A stretch of 64,000 bases of DNA from an uncultured Lachnospiraceae bacterium (GTDB lineage Bacteria > Bacillota > Clostridia > Lachnospirales > Lachnospiraceae): assembly GCA_947367855.1 (NCBI GenBank), contig CANBFE010000021.1:1-64000 (forward strand), written 5' to 3'. Below are positions 41,373-50,186 of the stretch, one piece after another. Below the pieces are notes generated by a model. It saw nothing but the letters and a program-made list of their open reading frames with translations. It was not told where the DNA came from and ran no database searches. Each line of letters opens with the position of its first letter. The first letter of the stretch is position 1. A program made the position numbers and the translations under genes.

Positions 41373-42998
41373 ATGAAAAAACGCCAACTGCTGAACCTAA
41401 TCGACAACGAACTACTGGAAAAACTATACGGTTTCTGCTATGCCAGAACAGCCGACAGCCATGAGGGACAGGAATTGTGTTCCGAGATTCTGTTCGCCCT
41501 GGTAAAATCCGCAAACCGGGAAGGCGAACTGGAACACCCCTATCCTTTTATCTGGCAGGTGGCCAGGAATGTGTACGCCGACTTTGCCAGACACCGCAGA
41601 CAGCGCACGGAAGCCTTCTATCAGGGAGACCCCGAAGAGATTCTGCCCCTGCTCCCCGCCCCGGAGACGGAGGAGGACTGGCAGGAACCGCTGAACACAG
41701 TGTACAGGCGGATTGCCTTTCTCACCAAAATCTACCGGGAGACCATGATCTGGTTCTACCTGGACGGATTGTCCACGGCCGAGATTGCAAAACGCCACAA
41801 TGCCAGTGAAACCGCCGTTCGCCAGAGATTATTTTCAGCCAGGAAAAAAGTGAGAAACGAGGTAGATGAGATGACGGAAACCTGTAACAAACCGGTAGCG
41901 CTTGACACCATTGAATTTTATATGTGGGGACAAGGCATTGTCGGCAACAACAATCCCTGGGATACCTGCACCAGACAGTTCTCCAAACACATTATCTGGC
42001 TTTGCCGGAAAAAGCCCCGGAGCGCATCAGAAATTGCCATGCAGCTCAATGTCCCCACCCTGTATGTGGAAGAAGAACTGGACATTCTTGCCAGAGGAGG
42101 AAACGGAGACTACGGCCTGCTGCGCAGGATGGACGGCGGAAAATATGCCCTGAATTTCATCCTGTTCGACAAAGATACCATAGAGACGGCACATGGCATT
42201 TATACGGAACACCTGCCTGCCGTCTGCGGCATTCTGGCAGACTTTATAGAGACCCACAGAGAGGAATACCTTGCCTTTCCTTACCTGAACCGGAAGATTG
42301 ACCTGAACCTGATCCTCTGGCAGCAGATGCACAAGATTGCAGACGCTTTTATCGACAATGTGGAACGCATTCTGTCCGAACAGTATTTTCCGAACATAGA
42401 AAAACCCGCAAGACCCTTCAGCGTCTATGCCCATGAAGCAAACGGGAAAATGTATAAAAATGGTTGGGACGGCGTATCCGGTTCCCATGTCTGCGGTTAT
42501 TCCACTGTCTGCATGGACAATATCTACACCGCCCATATCAGACCCCACTTTCACTGCGGACTGAATCTGGCAGCCGATGCGCCCATTCAGCTGGCCCTCC
42601 GCGCCATAGACGGACTGGCCGTCAGCGCCCTTACCCGGGAGGAAAAGGAGCCTGCAGCCAAAGCGGTGGAAGAAGGCTACCTGTACCGCCAGGGAGACAT
42701 GCTTTACACAAAGATTCTGGTAAATGACGTAAAAGATGTTGAACGTATGTTCGATATCACCAACAGACTTTCCACAGGATATTTTGACGAACCTTCCCAA
42801 ATCATTGCCGGGAAGCTGTCCGAATTGTTCCGCAAGACAATTCCGGAACACCTGTTGGGAGAATGGCGCTTTGCCAATCAGCTCTCCGCGCTGCCTATTA
42901 TGGAATCCCTGACTGATTTTCTGATTGAAAAAGGGCTTCTGATTCCTCCTGCTGACGGCATAGGGGCGGAAGGCTGTTGGATGGGCGTTGCGAAGTAA
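41373..42998 (+). CDS. ECF-type sigma factor with long C-terminal extension
   Basis: 541 residues, ATG 41373 behind CGGAG. Residues 1-165 are a compact ECF sigma: region 2 with FCYARTADSHEGQELCSEIL and HPYPFIWQVARNVYADFARH, region 4 with YRETMIWFYLDGLSTAEIAK and SETAVRQRLFSARKKVRNEV. The remaining about 375 residues are unusual. They start with a winged-helix-like segment (SASEIAMQLNVPTLYVEEEL) and a large domain with MYKNGWDGVSGSHVCGYSTV and HIRPHFHCGLNLAADAPIQL; no membrane helix is seen. The extension may sense a ligand or act as a built-in anti-sigma. No anti-sigma gene is adjacent. A terminator follows. Confidence 0.8.
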   Translation: MKKRQLLNLIDNELLEKLYGFCYARTADSHEGQELCSEILFALVKSANREGELEHPYPFIWQVARNVYADFARHRRQRTEAFYQGDPEEILPLLPAPETEEDWQEPLNTVYRRIAFLTKIYRETMIWFYLDGLSTAEIAKRHNASETAVRQRLFSARKKVRNEVDEMTETCNKPVALDTIEFYMWGQGIVGNNNPWDTCTRQFSKHIIWLCRKKPRSASEIAMQLNVPTLYVEEELDILARGGNGDYGLLRRMDGGKYALNFILFDKDTIETAHGIYTEHLPAVCGILADFIETHREEYLAFPYLNRKIDLNLILWQQMHKIADAFIDNVERILSEQYFPNIEKPARPFSVYAHEANGKMYKNGWDGVSGSHVCGYSTVCMDNIYTAHIRPHFHCGLNLAADAPIQLALRAIDGLAVSALTREEKEPAAKAVEEGYLYRQGDMLYTKILVNDVKDVERMFDITNRLSTGYFDEPSQIIAGKLSELFRKTIPEHLLGEWRFANQLSALPIMESLTDFLIEKGLLIPPADGIGAEGCWMGVAK

Positions 42999-43048
42999 TT
43001 GCCGCATCCACCCCTTAATCAGCAGTGATACATACTGCACGGACATAT

Positions 43049-43089
43049 GCCCCGGGATTCCGTTTCAGGAAAATACCCGGGGCGGTTTT
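43049..43089 (+). terminator. Terminator after the sigma factor
   Basis: GCCCCGGG...CCCGGGGC gives an 8-bp perfect stem with a 19-base loop, followed by GGTTTTA. It lies between the sigma gene and the convergent toxin gene. Confidence 0.65.
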
Positions 43090-43094
43090 ATACT

Positions 43095-43382
43095 CTATTC
43101 ATAATGTGTCCACATACGAATTATTTTCACATATCCTTTATAGTGTATGCCATCCGCTGTAAATGGCTTCTCTATGACCTGATAGACAAGCCTGTGCTGT
43201 ATATTGATTCTTCTGGAATAAGCACCTGTCAAATTCCCCACAAGTTTTTCATATCCAGGCGGATTCTGATAGGGATTTTCTTTTATGACATCCACCAGCT
43301 TCCTGGCTTTTAACGCTAATCCGGCGCTTTTTAACTTTATCAAATCGTCCTTTGCCTGTTTCGTAAAAACAATTTGGTACAT
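43095..43382 (-). CDS. Txe/YoeB-family mRNA-interferase toxin
   Basis: 95 residues from ATG 43382 (MYQIVFTKQAKDDLIKLKSA), 7 bases after GGTGG and overlapping the antitoxin stop. The fold and end motif YSRRINIQHRLVYQVIEKP ... VKIIRMWTHYE match YoeB toxins. The ending (W-T-H-Y) and the Arg in RRINIQHR are the usual active-site region of this family. It cleaves mRNA at the ribosome when freed from its antitoxin. Confidence 0.9.
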   Translation of the reverse strand: MYQIVFTKQAKDDLIKLKSAGLALKARKLVDVIKENPYQNPPGYEKLVGNLTGAYSRRINIQHRLVYQVIEKPFTADGIHYKGYVKIIRMWTHYE

Positions 43383-43630
43383 CACCATTCCACCATATCT
43401 TCGGGAATGCAATCCTCCACGGGCGTTTCCAGTCCTTTCCTGACAGACTCTGTCATTCCGGGAATGGAATCCAGATATAATGTCTCCTGTATTGCATTCC
43501 AATCTTCCTCTGATAGAAGAACCGCATTTCCCTTTCTTCCTACAATCAGCATCGGCTCATTGTATTGATTTACGTTTTCTACCAGACGATAAAGATCCTT
43601 TCTTGCATTTGTTATATTAATGGTTGACAT
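43382..43630 (-). CDS. Phd/YefM-type antitoxin
   Basis: 82 residues, ATG 43630 behind AAGGAG. MSTINITNARKDLYRLVENV and GRKGNAVLLSEEDWNAIQET are the Phd/YefM fold; the C-terminal tail should wrap the toxin. Upstream gene of the toxin and coupled to it. The complex normally represses its own promoter. Confidence 0.9.
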   Translation of the reverse strand: MSTINITNARKDLYRLVENVNQYNEPMLIVGRKGNAVLLSEEDWNAIQETLYLDSIPGMTESVRKGLETPVEDCIPEDMVEW

Positions 43631-43994
43631 TATAAAATCTCCTTGTTGTAGTTGTACTGTTTATCATACTGTGAATCCAATCTTTATTACAGCATCTATT
43701 GGATTCCAGTATAATAACAAATTAGATGGCGCTGTCTCCTGCATATGATGAAACCGCGCATATGTGTTGTATTGTTCTGATAAAGGCAGCGGAACCTCCT
43801 CTCCCCGCCATGTTTATCAGGTATCCTTTGAAAATCGCACGGTATCATTTTCTCGTCTTCCATTTCTGATTTGTATATCTCTGTGTATATAGAGGCGTCC
43901 TTATATGACTGTCTCCTAAAAGTATCAGTTACCCAAGAATTTTATCACTATGGGTATTTCGTAGTAGAATGACGAGATTTTATATGTCATGATT

Positions 43995-44023
43995 ATTATA
44001 GCGTACGTAAACACGTACGTCAA
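43995..44023 (-). promoter_or_regulatory. Strong promoter with a palindrome in the spacer
   Basis: Minus strand TTGACG (44018-44023), a 17-bp spacer and TATAAT (43995-44000). GTACGT-GTTT-ACGTAC fills most of the spacer and looks like an operator. It reads toward the YefM/YoeB pair, 365 bp away. The region 43631-43994 between has no convincing gene. Confidence 0.65.
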
Positions 44024-44080
44024 CAAAAATCTTCTGCAATATTCGTTTCACCATCATCTGCTGCCTGCCGCGCCTCCTCA

Positions 44081-44938
44081 TTACCCGGAATACTCATACT
44101 CAAAAGAGGCTCTGTCCGTCTCAAACTCCAGAATGGTGCGTCCCATCCTGCGGAAGCGGTAGCAGGCCCGGCATGCCGCGCTTTCCCGGATGGTCCGCAC
44201 CATCTGTCCCTTTGCAGGAGCTTTCAGAATTTTTCCGGTTTTTTCCAGGGATTTCCTTTCCAGAAGCTCTGCCTCCAGTTCCATGCCGCCCTGAATTACC
44301 CGCACTGCCCCGTTTTCCGGTCTCACCGCCCTTGCGCCCAGATAAGTGGCAAAACGGTACTCCCTTCCCTGCCACAGCACAACGCCGATAATTCCCCGAA
44401 AATGAAATCCGGCCGCAGGAACGTCGGCCACGGACAGCATCAATGCTCCGCCCGGAAAACTGCAGTGGGTCCAGATATATTCCCTGGGAAAAGAATGTCC
44501 CCTGTCTCCCTCCCAATAGCCCTCCGCCCCCTCAAAGCCGTAGGTCCTCCCGTTGAAATCCACGGTTCCCCGGACACTGTGTTTCATGCTCAAGACGCTG
44601 TGACGGCACTCCAGAAAGGGCACCAGGGAAAAAGGACCCATAATGTCGTAAGCCAGGGGTGTAAGGGCGCCGAATTTCAGCCTGCCCCTTATCTCCAGTC
44701 CCGGCTCATGGACATCCAGTATGATTCCCCTTTCCCCAAAGCGGCTTCCCCCCATGAGAATCTGCCTTCCCTTCTTTCGAAAGACCTCCCCGGGAAATTC
44801 CGCCCTCCGGACCTCCTCCTCCGTAATCACCTGAAGGGAGCATGTCCGCCTCCCTCCGCTCTGATGAATGGCGGGGATTACCGCCAATGTCTGCCCCTGG
44901 GACTGACATTTGAAATACCATCCGTAAAAGTATCCCAC
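44081..44938 (-). CDS. Tocopherol-cyclase-like protein
   Basis: I choose GTG 44938 (start VGYFYGWYFKCQSQGQTLAV), 4-5 bases after AAAGGAGG. The longer frame to 45076 overlaps the upstream gene. About 285 residues. The motifs WYFKCQSQGQTLAVIPAIHQ, GAEGYWEGDRGHSFPREYIW, and HCSFPGGALMLSVADVP are those of the tocopherol cyclase-like lipocalin-type family. In anaerobic Firmicutes the substrate is unknown and vitamin E synthesis is not expected. It lies 49 bp after a FAD-Rieske oxidoreductase gene, probably cotranscribed. Confidence 0.8.
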   Translation of the reverse strand: MGYFYGWYFKCQSQGQTLAVIPAIHQSGGRRTCSLQVITEEEVRRAEFPGEVFRKKGRQILMGGSRFGERGIILDVHEPGLEIRGRLKFGALTPLAYDIMGPFSLVPFLECRHSVLSMKHSVRGTVDFNGRTYGFEGAEGYWEGDRGHSFPREYIWTHCSFPGGALMLSVADVPAAGFHFRGIIGVVLWQGREYRFATYLGARAVRPENGAVRVIQGGMELEAELLERKSLEKTGKILKAPAKGQMVRTIRESAACRACYRFRRMGRTILEFETDRASFEYEYSG

Positions 44939-44987
44939 AGAACCTCCTTTCTGACGCCTGCCTTCCTGCCATAACCCCGGTTTTTTC

Positions 44988-46385
44988 CTATTCTCGCCTT
45001 TTACAGTCCGTCTGGGCCGGGCCGTCCAACAGATGCCCCTCCCCGTCAAACCGGGACCCATGGCAGGGACAGTCATAGCTCTCCTCGTCCGGATTCCATT
45101 CCAACCGGCATCCCATATGGGGACAGTTGGGAATCACCTTTCCCTTTCCCGAAGGCAGAAGGTGCTTTGACAGGCCCTTTACCGTGTAGGCTCCATGCAC
45201 AGCTAATTCCCCCGCCGCCCTGACCGTAAACCGTCTTTCCGGAGAAAAAATATCCGCCTCCGGACATTCTTTTCCGCTGATCAGGGCAGTCAGGACACGG
45301 GCGCTGACCATTGCCGTGGTCATACCCCACTTTCCGAAACCAGTAGCCACATACCAGTCCGCTTTCCTTCTGGAAAACCTTCCGATATACGGAATTCCGT
45401 CTAATGTCATACAATCCTGGGCTGACCACCGGGCTGCCTCCCTGCATTCCGGATAGAATTCCCGCGCCCTGTTAAGAAGCATTCCATACCTGCCTTCCTC
45501 ACAGGCCTCTGCGCTGCCTGCTCCATCCCCCGGTCCCTTTCTCCCTCTCTTATTCACCCCGGTTCGGTGGCTTCCTCCCCCAAGCAGCAGCAAGTCCCCC
45601 TGGGAGCGGAAGGACAGCCCCTCCCGATCAATCCCCAGATACATGCCCTCCAACGTCTCCGCCCCCGCCAATGCCTCCACATAACTGCGCTCCTGGTACA
45701 TCCTGGCAAAATAATACCCGGGCACATTATGGAAGGGGAAATGGGCGGCAAATACAATATGCTCCGCCTCCACGCACCCTCTGGCCGTCTCCACCCCCAT
45801 GCCCTCCACCTTCAGCACCTTGGTCTGCTCATATACCTCCACTTCCTCCGCCATTGCCGCCAGAAATTTCAGCGGATGAAACCTTGCCTGGTTCTCAAAC
45901 CGCACCACCCCCGCAACGGAAAAGGGCAGCTCGCTGTCTGTCCCGAAGGAAGCCTTGATCCCCAGGGATTCCGCAGCCTGCGCCTCCCGCCGCAGAAGCG
46001 CTTCCTCTGTCCGGGAATACAGACAGGCAGGACACCGCAGGAAATCACAATCTATCTCCTTTTCCCGAATCAGCCTCTCATATTCCCCTATGGCGCTTTC
46101 ATTTGCCCTGGCATACTGCCCCGCCCGCTCATAGCCAAAGGTCCTGATCAGCCGGTCATAGAGCAGATTGTGCTGCGAGGTGATCTTTGCCGTGGTATTG
46201 CCGGTCTGCCCGCTTCCGATTCGATCTGCCTCCAGGACTACAGCCCGAATCCCCGCCTGCTTCAGATAATAAGCCGTCAGAATCCCCGCCAGTCCTGCCC
46301 CGATGACCACCACCGGAACCCTCATCTCTCCCGGAAGTGCCTCTCTCTTTCTGATTTCCACATCTGCCCGCCAGATTGATTCCAT
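44988..46385 (-). CDS. FAD-dependent oxidoreductase with C-terminal Rieske domain
   Basis: 465 residues. The Rossmann motif is VVIGAGLAGILTAYYLKQAG. The DadA/glycine-oxidase style fold includes GSGQTGNTTAKITSQHNLLY and PYIGRFSRRKADWYVATGFG. The last 60 residues form a Rieske [2Fe-2S] site: CPHMGC (Cys, His) and CPCHGSRFD (Cys, His). It would oxidise an amine or a related substrate and pass electrons to the cluster. The same fusion is known from Gram-positive bacteria; the substrate is unidentified. It precedes the tocopherol-cyclase-like gene. Confidence 0.9.
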   Translation of the reverse strand: MESIWRADVEIRKREALPGEMRVPVVVIGAGLAGILTAYYLKQAGIRAVVLEADRIGSGQTGNTTAKITSQHNLLYDRLIRTFGYERAGQYARANESAIGEYERLIREKEIDCDFLRCPACLYSRTEEALLRREAQAAESLGIKASFGTDSELPFSVAGVVRFENQARFHPLKFLAAMAEEVEVYEQTKVLKVEGMGVETARGCVEAEHIVFAAHFPFHNVPGYYFARMYQERSYVEALAGAETLEGMYLGIDREGLSFRSQGDLLLLGGGSHRTGVNKRGRKGPGDGAGSAEACEEGRYGMLLNRAREFYPECREAARWSAQDCMTLDGIPYIGRFSRRKADWYVATGFGKWGMTTAMVSARVLTALISGKECPEADIFSPERRFTVRAAGELAVHGAYTVKGLSKHLLPSGKGKVIPNCPHMGCRLEWNPDEESYDCPCHGSRFDGEGHLLDGPAQTDCKRRE

Positions 46386-46609
46386 GGTTCCCTCCCCTGC
46401 CCTTTCTCCGGAACATTAATTTCTTTCTATTCCGTTAGCATTTACCAAAAGCAGGGAATTATACCATGACTGATTTGATGCGCTTCAGGAATCCCCTTCC
46501 CGATTCAGGCAGAAGCTCCCCCTCCAGGAAGTTAAACTATTGCTTTTTTCGACAAATTGCTTTAAAATATGCATATCAAAATACGGGTGCGTATTCCTGG
46601 GGAGGCAGG

Positions 46610-47362
46610 ATGGAAAAACTACTTGACTGCGTTATGGACATTGGAGAGCAAATGTTGGTGAGCGGCGGAGAGGTTCACAGAGTTGAGGACAGCCTGAAAA
46701 GAATTTTCAGTGCTTATGGTGCAAAACGCATAGACGTTTTTATCATTACGAGCAGTATGGTTGTAACCATACATACAGATGACAACAGAATCTTTACCCA
46801 GACAAGGCGCGTAACGGACTATACAACGGACTACGAGAAACTCCACAGATTAAACGAACTCTCCCGCAATATCTGCGCGCACAGGCTTTCTGCCGCCGAG
46901 ATCAAGACACGGCTTTCCGAAATCTCCGCAGGCAGGACCTATCCCTTATGGCTTGAATTTCTCTGCTATGCAACCATTGCGGGCGCCTTTACCCTGTTTT
47001 TCGGCGGCGGTTATGGAGAAGCGGCGGTTTCCTTTCTGATCGGCGGGTTTGTAAGGTGTATCATCTTTTTATGTGACAAGGCTGTCAGAAATAAAATCTT
47101 TACCAAATTTATTTCCTCCTTTGCAGCCACTCTGCTTGCCTTTTTGGCCTTAAAACTGGGCTTTATTCCCACAGTTGACAAGGTTATCATCGGCAATATC
47201 ATGACCCTTATCCCCGGCATCGGCCTTACAACGGCGCTGAAGGACCTGCTTGTGGGGGACAGCATCGCGGGAATGCTCCGCACCATTGAAGCATGTATTA
47301 CGGCACTGGCCATTGCCGCAGGGTATTTTGTCATTGCCGTTCTGTCGGGAGGTGCCATATGA
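46610..47362 (+). CDS. Threonine/serine exporter, N-terminal half (ThrE domain)
   Basis: I choose ATG 46610 (MEKLLDCVMDIGEQMLVSGG) after GGGAGG; the longer frame to 46466 has no family similarity. About 250 residues. The cytoplasmic part (1-115, with EVHRVEDSLKRIFSAYGAKR and FIITSSMVVTIHTDD) is followed by about five membrane helices (YPLWLEFLCYATIAGAFTLF; MTLIPGIGLTTALKDLLVGD). This is the ThrE N-terminal portion. The next gene supplies the second portion; together they form an exporter for threonine/serine. Confidence 0.88.
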   Translation: MEKLLDCVMDIGEQMLVSGGEVHRVEDSLKRIFSAYGAKRIDVFIITSSMVVTIHTDDNRIFTQTRRVTDYTTDYEKLHRLNELSRNICAHRLSAAEIKTRLSEISAGRTYPLWLEFLCYATIAGAFTLFFGGGYGEAAVSFLIGGFVRCIIFLCDKAVRNKIFTKFISSFAATLLAFLALKLGFIPTVDKVIIGNIMTLIPGIGLTTALKDLLVGDSIAGMLRTIEACITALAIAAGYFVIAVLSGGAI

Positions 47363-47832
47363 CCACTTTTGAAATCACTCAGCTTCTGGCAGGATTTATC
47401 GGTACTCTGGGTTTCGGAATCCTGTTTAATATCAGGGGAAGAAGACTTGCCGCCGTAGCCTTCGGCGGCATTCTTTCCTGGGGCCTTTTTATCGCCGCAA
47501 ACCATCTCATTCCAAACGAACCCATTGACTATTTTATCGTAGCCGCGGTTGTGTCGCTGTATTCCGAGATTATGGCAAGAATCCTGAAAACGCCCGCCAC
47601 CCCCATTGCAACCACCTCCCTGATTCCTCTCATCCCCGGAGGCAGCCTCTATTACACAATGACCTCCGCCCTGGAAAGCGATTTCAACGATTTCCTGGGA
47701 AAGGCAGTTTCCACCCTGAAACTGGCGGGGGCGCTTGCCTTGGGAATTATCATTGTCACCACTGTATCCCAGGCGCTGTTCAGACGCAGAAAAAAGACTA
47801 CCCCGATTTCATGTGAAGATCGGGGTAGCTGA
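47359..47832 (+). CDS. Threonine/serine exporter, C-terminal half (ThrB-type membrane domain)
   Basis: 157 residues from ATG 47359, overlapping the first half by 4 bases (ATGA), so coupled. Four membrane helices and TSLIPLIPGGSLYYTMTSAL match the second ThrE domain. The 3' end is unusual: its last codons also form the terminator of the convergent hicAB genes. Confidence 0.87.
   Translation: MTTFEITQLLAGFIGTLGFGILFNIRGRRLAAVAFGGILSWGLFIAANHLIPNEPIDYFIVAAVVSLYSEIMARILKTPATPIATTSLIPLIPGGSLYYTMTSALESDFNDFLGKAVSTLKLAGALALGIIIVTTVSQALFRRRKKTTPISCEDRGS
47791..47828 (-). terminator. Terminator of hicAB inside the ThrE gene end
   Basis: CTACCCCGAT...ATCGGGGTAG is a perfect 10-bp stem (47798-47828) followed on the minus strand by TCTTTTTTC. 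It lies within the last codons of the convergent exporter gene. Confidence 0.75.
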
Positions 47833-47838
47833 TAGGTG

Positions 47839-48216
47839 TTAAGCCTGTATTTTGGAGAGAAGAGCTTCTTGTAATACCTGAGAGAAGTTAATTCCCATAG
47901 AAATGGCACGGTCATTCAGCCATGACGGTATGGTTAAGGTCTTTTTTACTGCCTTTGTGTCCTTATACTGGTTAATGTCGCACGACACAAGGGAGGAAAA
48001 ACCGTCAGCCGCATGAATGGCAGAAATATCGGTGGGAGAAGCAATATTATCTCCATGTTCTAGCAATGACAAGAGATATCCGGTAAGAGCTTCTTGTGCC
48101 ATCTCCATAGCTTCCGGAATGGTGGAACCGTAGGTATTGCATCCTTTCAGATCGGGAAATTCCACCCAGTAGGATTCCTCTTCTTTGTGGAAGATGGCGG
48201 GATATACAAATAACAT
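47839..48216 (-). CDS. hicB: HicB-family antitoxin
   Basis: 125 residues, ATG 48216 behind AAAGGAGG. The RNase-H-like N-terminus (MLFVYPAIFHKEEESYWVEF, then PDLKGCNTYGSTIPEAMEMA) is that of HicB. The C-terminal part (KTLTIPSWLNDRAISMGINF, SQVLQEALL) is a ribbon-helix-helix-like DNA-binding element for autoregulation. It follows the toxin gene. Confidence 0.92.
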   Translation of the reverse strand: MLFVYPAIFHKEEESYWVEFPDLKGCNTYGSTIPEAMEMAQEALTGYLLSLLEHGDNIASPTDISAIHAADGFSSLVSCDINQYKDTKAVKKTLTIPSWLNDRAISMGINFSQVLQEALLSKIQA

Positions 48217-48243
48217 AAAAACCTCCTTTTTTGAAAAGCGGAG

Positions 48244-48420
48244 CTATTTCAGCCCCGCATCTTTCAAAATTTGATGTAGCAGACCGGTAGGAACATCTTT
48301 TCCATGCACGGGAACCGAAACGGTCATCTCCTCTTTTCTGAAAATATGGTGGCTTCCGTTAATCCTGTCAAGCTGCCAACCATTATTCTTTAAGAGTTTG
48401 ATAAGATCCCTGTCTTTCAT
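48244..48420 (-). CDS. hicA: HicA-family mRNA-interferase toxin
   Basis: 58 residues from ATG 48420, behind GTAAGGAGG; the frame to 48504 has no family match. MKDRDLIKLLKNNGWQLDRI and NGSHHIFRKEEMTVSVPVHG with the catalytic His in GSHHIF are HicA features. Small dsRBD-like fold that cuts mRNA. HicA first, HicB second is the normal order. Confidence 0.92.
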   Translation of the reverse strand: MKDRDLIKLLKNNGWQLDRINGSHHIFRKEEMTVSVPVHGKDVPTGLLHQILKDAGLK

Positions 48421-48513
48421 GTTCCACCTCCTTACAAAAACAGCATAACACGTATAGCACGTGCCGTCAAGGGAAGATTCAAAAAATAGAAAAAGAGCTG
48501 TCACTGTTCACGA

Positions 48514-50109
48514 TTAGTTCGCTTCCTCCTTGCGATACCGCTCAATCACGCACTGATGCCTGCCGTTTTTCTTTCGATAACTGATTCCCACCAAAAGAAT
48601 ATCTCCGGTGTATTTTTTCAAGGTTTCCACATACTTTTTATCCCTGATCTGCCTGATAGCGCCTTCCGCTGTCCGGTCCCACTTCAGTTCCACCACCATG
48701 GCGGGTTTTGAGACATTCTTTCTTGGCAGAAATACAATGTCCGCAAATCCTTTTCCTGTTGGGAATTCCCGAATCAGGATATAATCCTTTCTGGCTGAAA
48801 AATAAGCCAATGTAATAACACAGCTTAAAGAATTTTCGTCATGGTAAGCAAGGACGGACACCTCCTCCATATGCACTGCATCGATAGCCGCCGCAACGGT
48901 TTCCTCTTCTCCCCTCAGGGTGGCTTCCAACAATTGCCCGGAACGGTTCAGGGCCGCCGCTAACTGTTCCCACCCTCCTGAGCCGTCAATGGCATTCCGG
49001 AATTCCCCCGCAATCTCCATATTCGGAATGCTCACGGACTGCGCGGTCTCGTCAAATGCCAGATAGCCCAGGTGCACCAACAGAGTCAGCACATCGTCCC
49101 TGCTTCCAAAACTGGTCATATCATTCTGGAACTTTTCAGGATTAATCCGGCAGCTCCCTCCGCCCACCATGGAGACAATGCTGTCCCGCAGTCCGTCAAA
49201 ATTCATGTCCATATAGTGCCGCAGAGCTTCATAGGTCTCCGTCCTTGTCCAATAGCTTCTGAATTTCCCATTGTACATGGCGTCCACAATGGATTTGGGA
49301 TTATAAATATGTCTGTCCTGTTCAAATACATAGCCGTCATACCACTGCTTCGCATCCTCAAAATCCATATCATATTTCCCGCACAGCCTCTGCACTTCCT
49401 CCTCCGTAAATCCCACATAAGGCGTCAGACGGCCCGGGTCCGTCATGGAAAATTCGTCGAAAATGTTTAATGCGGAATGAGTCCCGTACTTTTTAATGGG
49501 TAAAATTCCCGTCATATAAGCCAGCTTTACATATGTCCTGTCCTTCAGCAGATCCCGCAGAAAATCCAGATAGACTTTCTGTACTGTCTCATCCGCTCTC
49601 ATCTCCCGGAAAATGCAGTCCCATTCATCAATTATGAAGAGAAAACCCGCTTCCGGTTCCTGGTTTCTCGCATATACGGATGCCAGTGCGCCGGAGAGAT
49701 GGCGCTCTGACTCTCCAATCACACTGCCGTACACCTCTTTCACTTCTCCCAGAACTTTCTGTTCCAGATAATCCACAAAATTTTCCGGTTCCCCGGCACC
49801 CCTGATAAACTGCTGCATATTCAGCAGCAGCACATTGTACCGATTCAGATGTTCCCGAAAAGACGGCGCTTCTGCTATTTTCAGACCGCCAAACAGCGGT
49901 TCCGAATCACACCCCATGCAGTAATAAGCGCAGAGCATATTAGCCGCCATGGACTTTCCGAACCGCCTAGGCCGACTCACACAGAGGTTTTTCCTTTCTG
50001 TCTCCATAACCTGATTGGTGTAAGAGATCAAATCTGATTTATCCACATAGATTTCTGACCGAAGCGCCTGCCGAAACGCCTGGTTTCCCGGATTAAGATA
50101 TACTCCCAT
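48514..50109 (-). CDS. AAA-ATPase-like protein with PD-(D/E)XK nuclease domain
   Basis: About 531 residues. ATG 50109 preferred over GTG 50115. The N-terminal part has VCVSRPRRFGKSMAANMLCA-like segment CVSRPRRFGKSMAANMLCAY (Walker A form RRFGKS) and FLFIIDEWDCIFRE (Walker B-like). The C-terminal 130 residues include FADIVFLPRKNVSKPAMVVE and LKWDRTAEGAIRQI, the D...ELK form of a PD-(D/E)XK nuclease. This combination is a common, poorly understood family in Clostridia and Bacteroidetes, sometimes linked to mobile DNA. Monocistronic. Confidence 0.87.
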   Translation of the reverse strand: MGVYLNPGNQAFRQALRSEIYVDKSDLISYTNQVMETERKNLCVSRPRRFGKSMAANMLCAYYCMGCDSEPLFGGLKIAEAPSFREHLNRYNVLLLNMQQFIRGAGEPENFVDYLEQKVLGEVKEVYGSVIGESERHLSGALASVYARNQEPEAGFLFIIDEWDCIFREMRADETVQKVYLDFLRDLLKDRTYVKLAYMTGILPIKKYGTHSALNIFDEFSMTDPGRLTPYVGFTEEEVQRLCGKYDMDFEDAKQWYDGYVFEQDRHIYNPKSIVDAMYNGKFRSYWTRTETYEALRHYMDMNFDGLRDSIVSMVGGGSCRINPEKFQNDMTSFGSRDDVLTLLVHLGYLAFDETAQSVSIPNMEIAGEFRNAIDGSGGWEQLAAALNRSGQLLEATLRGEEETVAAAIDAVHMEEVSVLAYHDENSLSCVITLAYFSARKDYILIREFPTGKGFADIVFLPRKNVSKPAMVVELKWDRTAEGAIRQIRDKKYVETLKKYTGDILLVGISYRKKNGRHQCVIERYRKEEAN

Positions 50110-50186
50110 ATGCACCTGCCCTCTCTGCCTCTCCTTCCGGCCTTCTTCTGCCTTCTATTATAGCAGATAACAGGCTTTTGTACAGA

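Noticed and set aside
43699..43865. Short minus-strand frame (about 55 residues) in the toxin-antitoxin leader
   Set aside because: No ribosome site, odd composition and no family resemblance; too weak to call.
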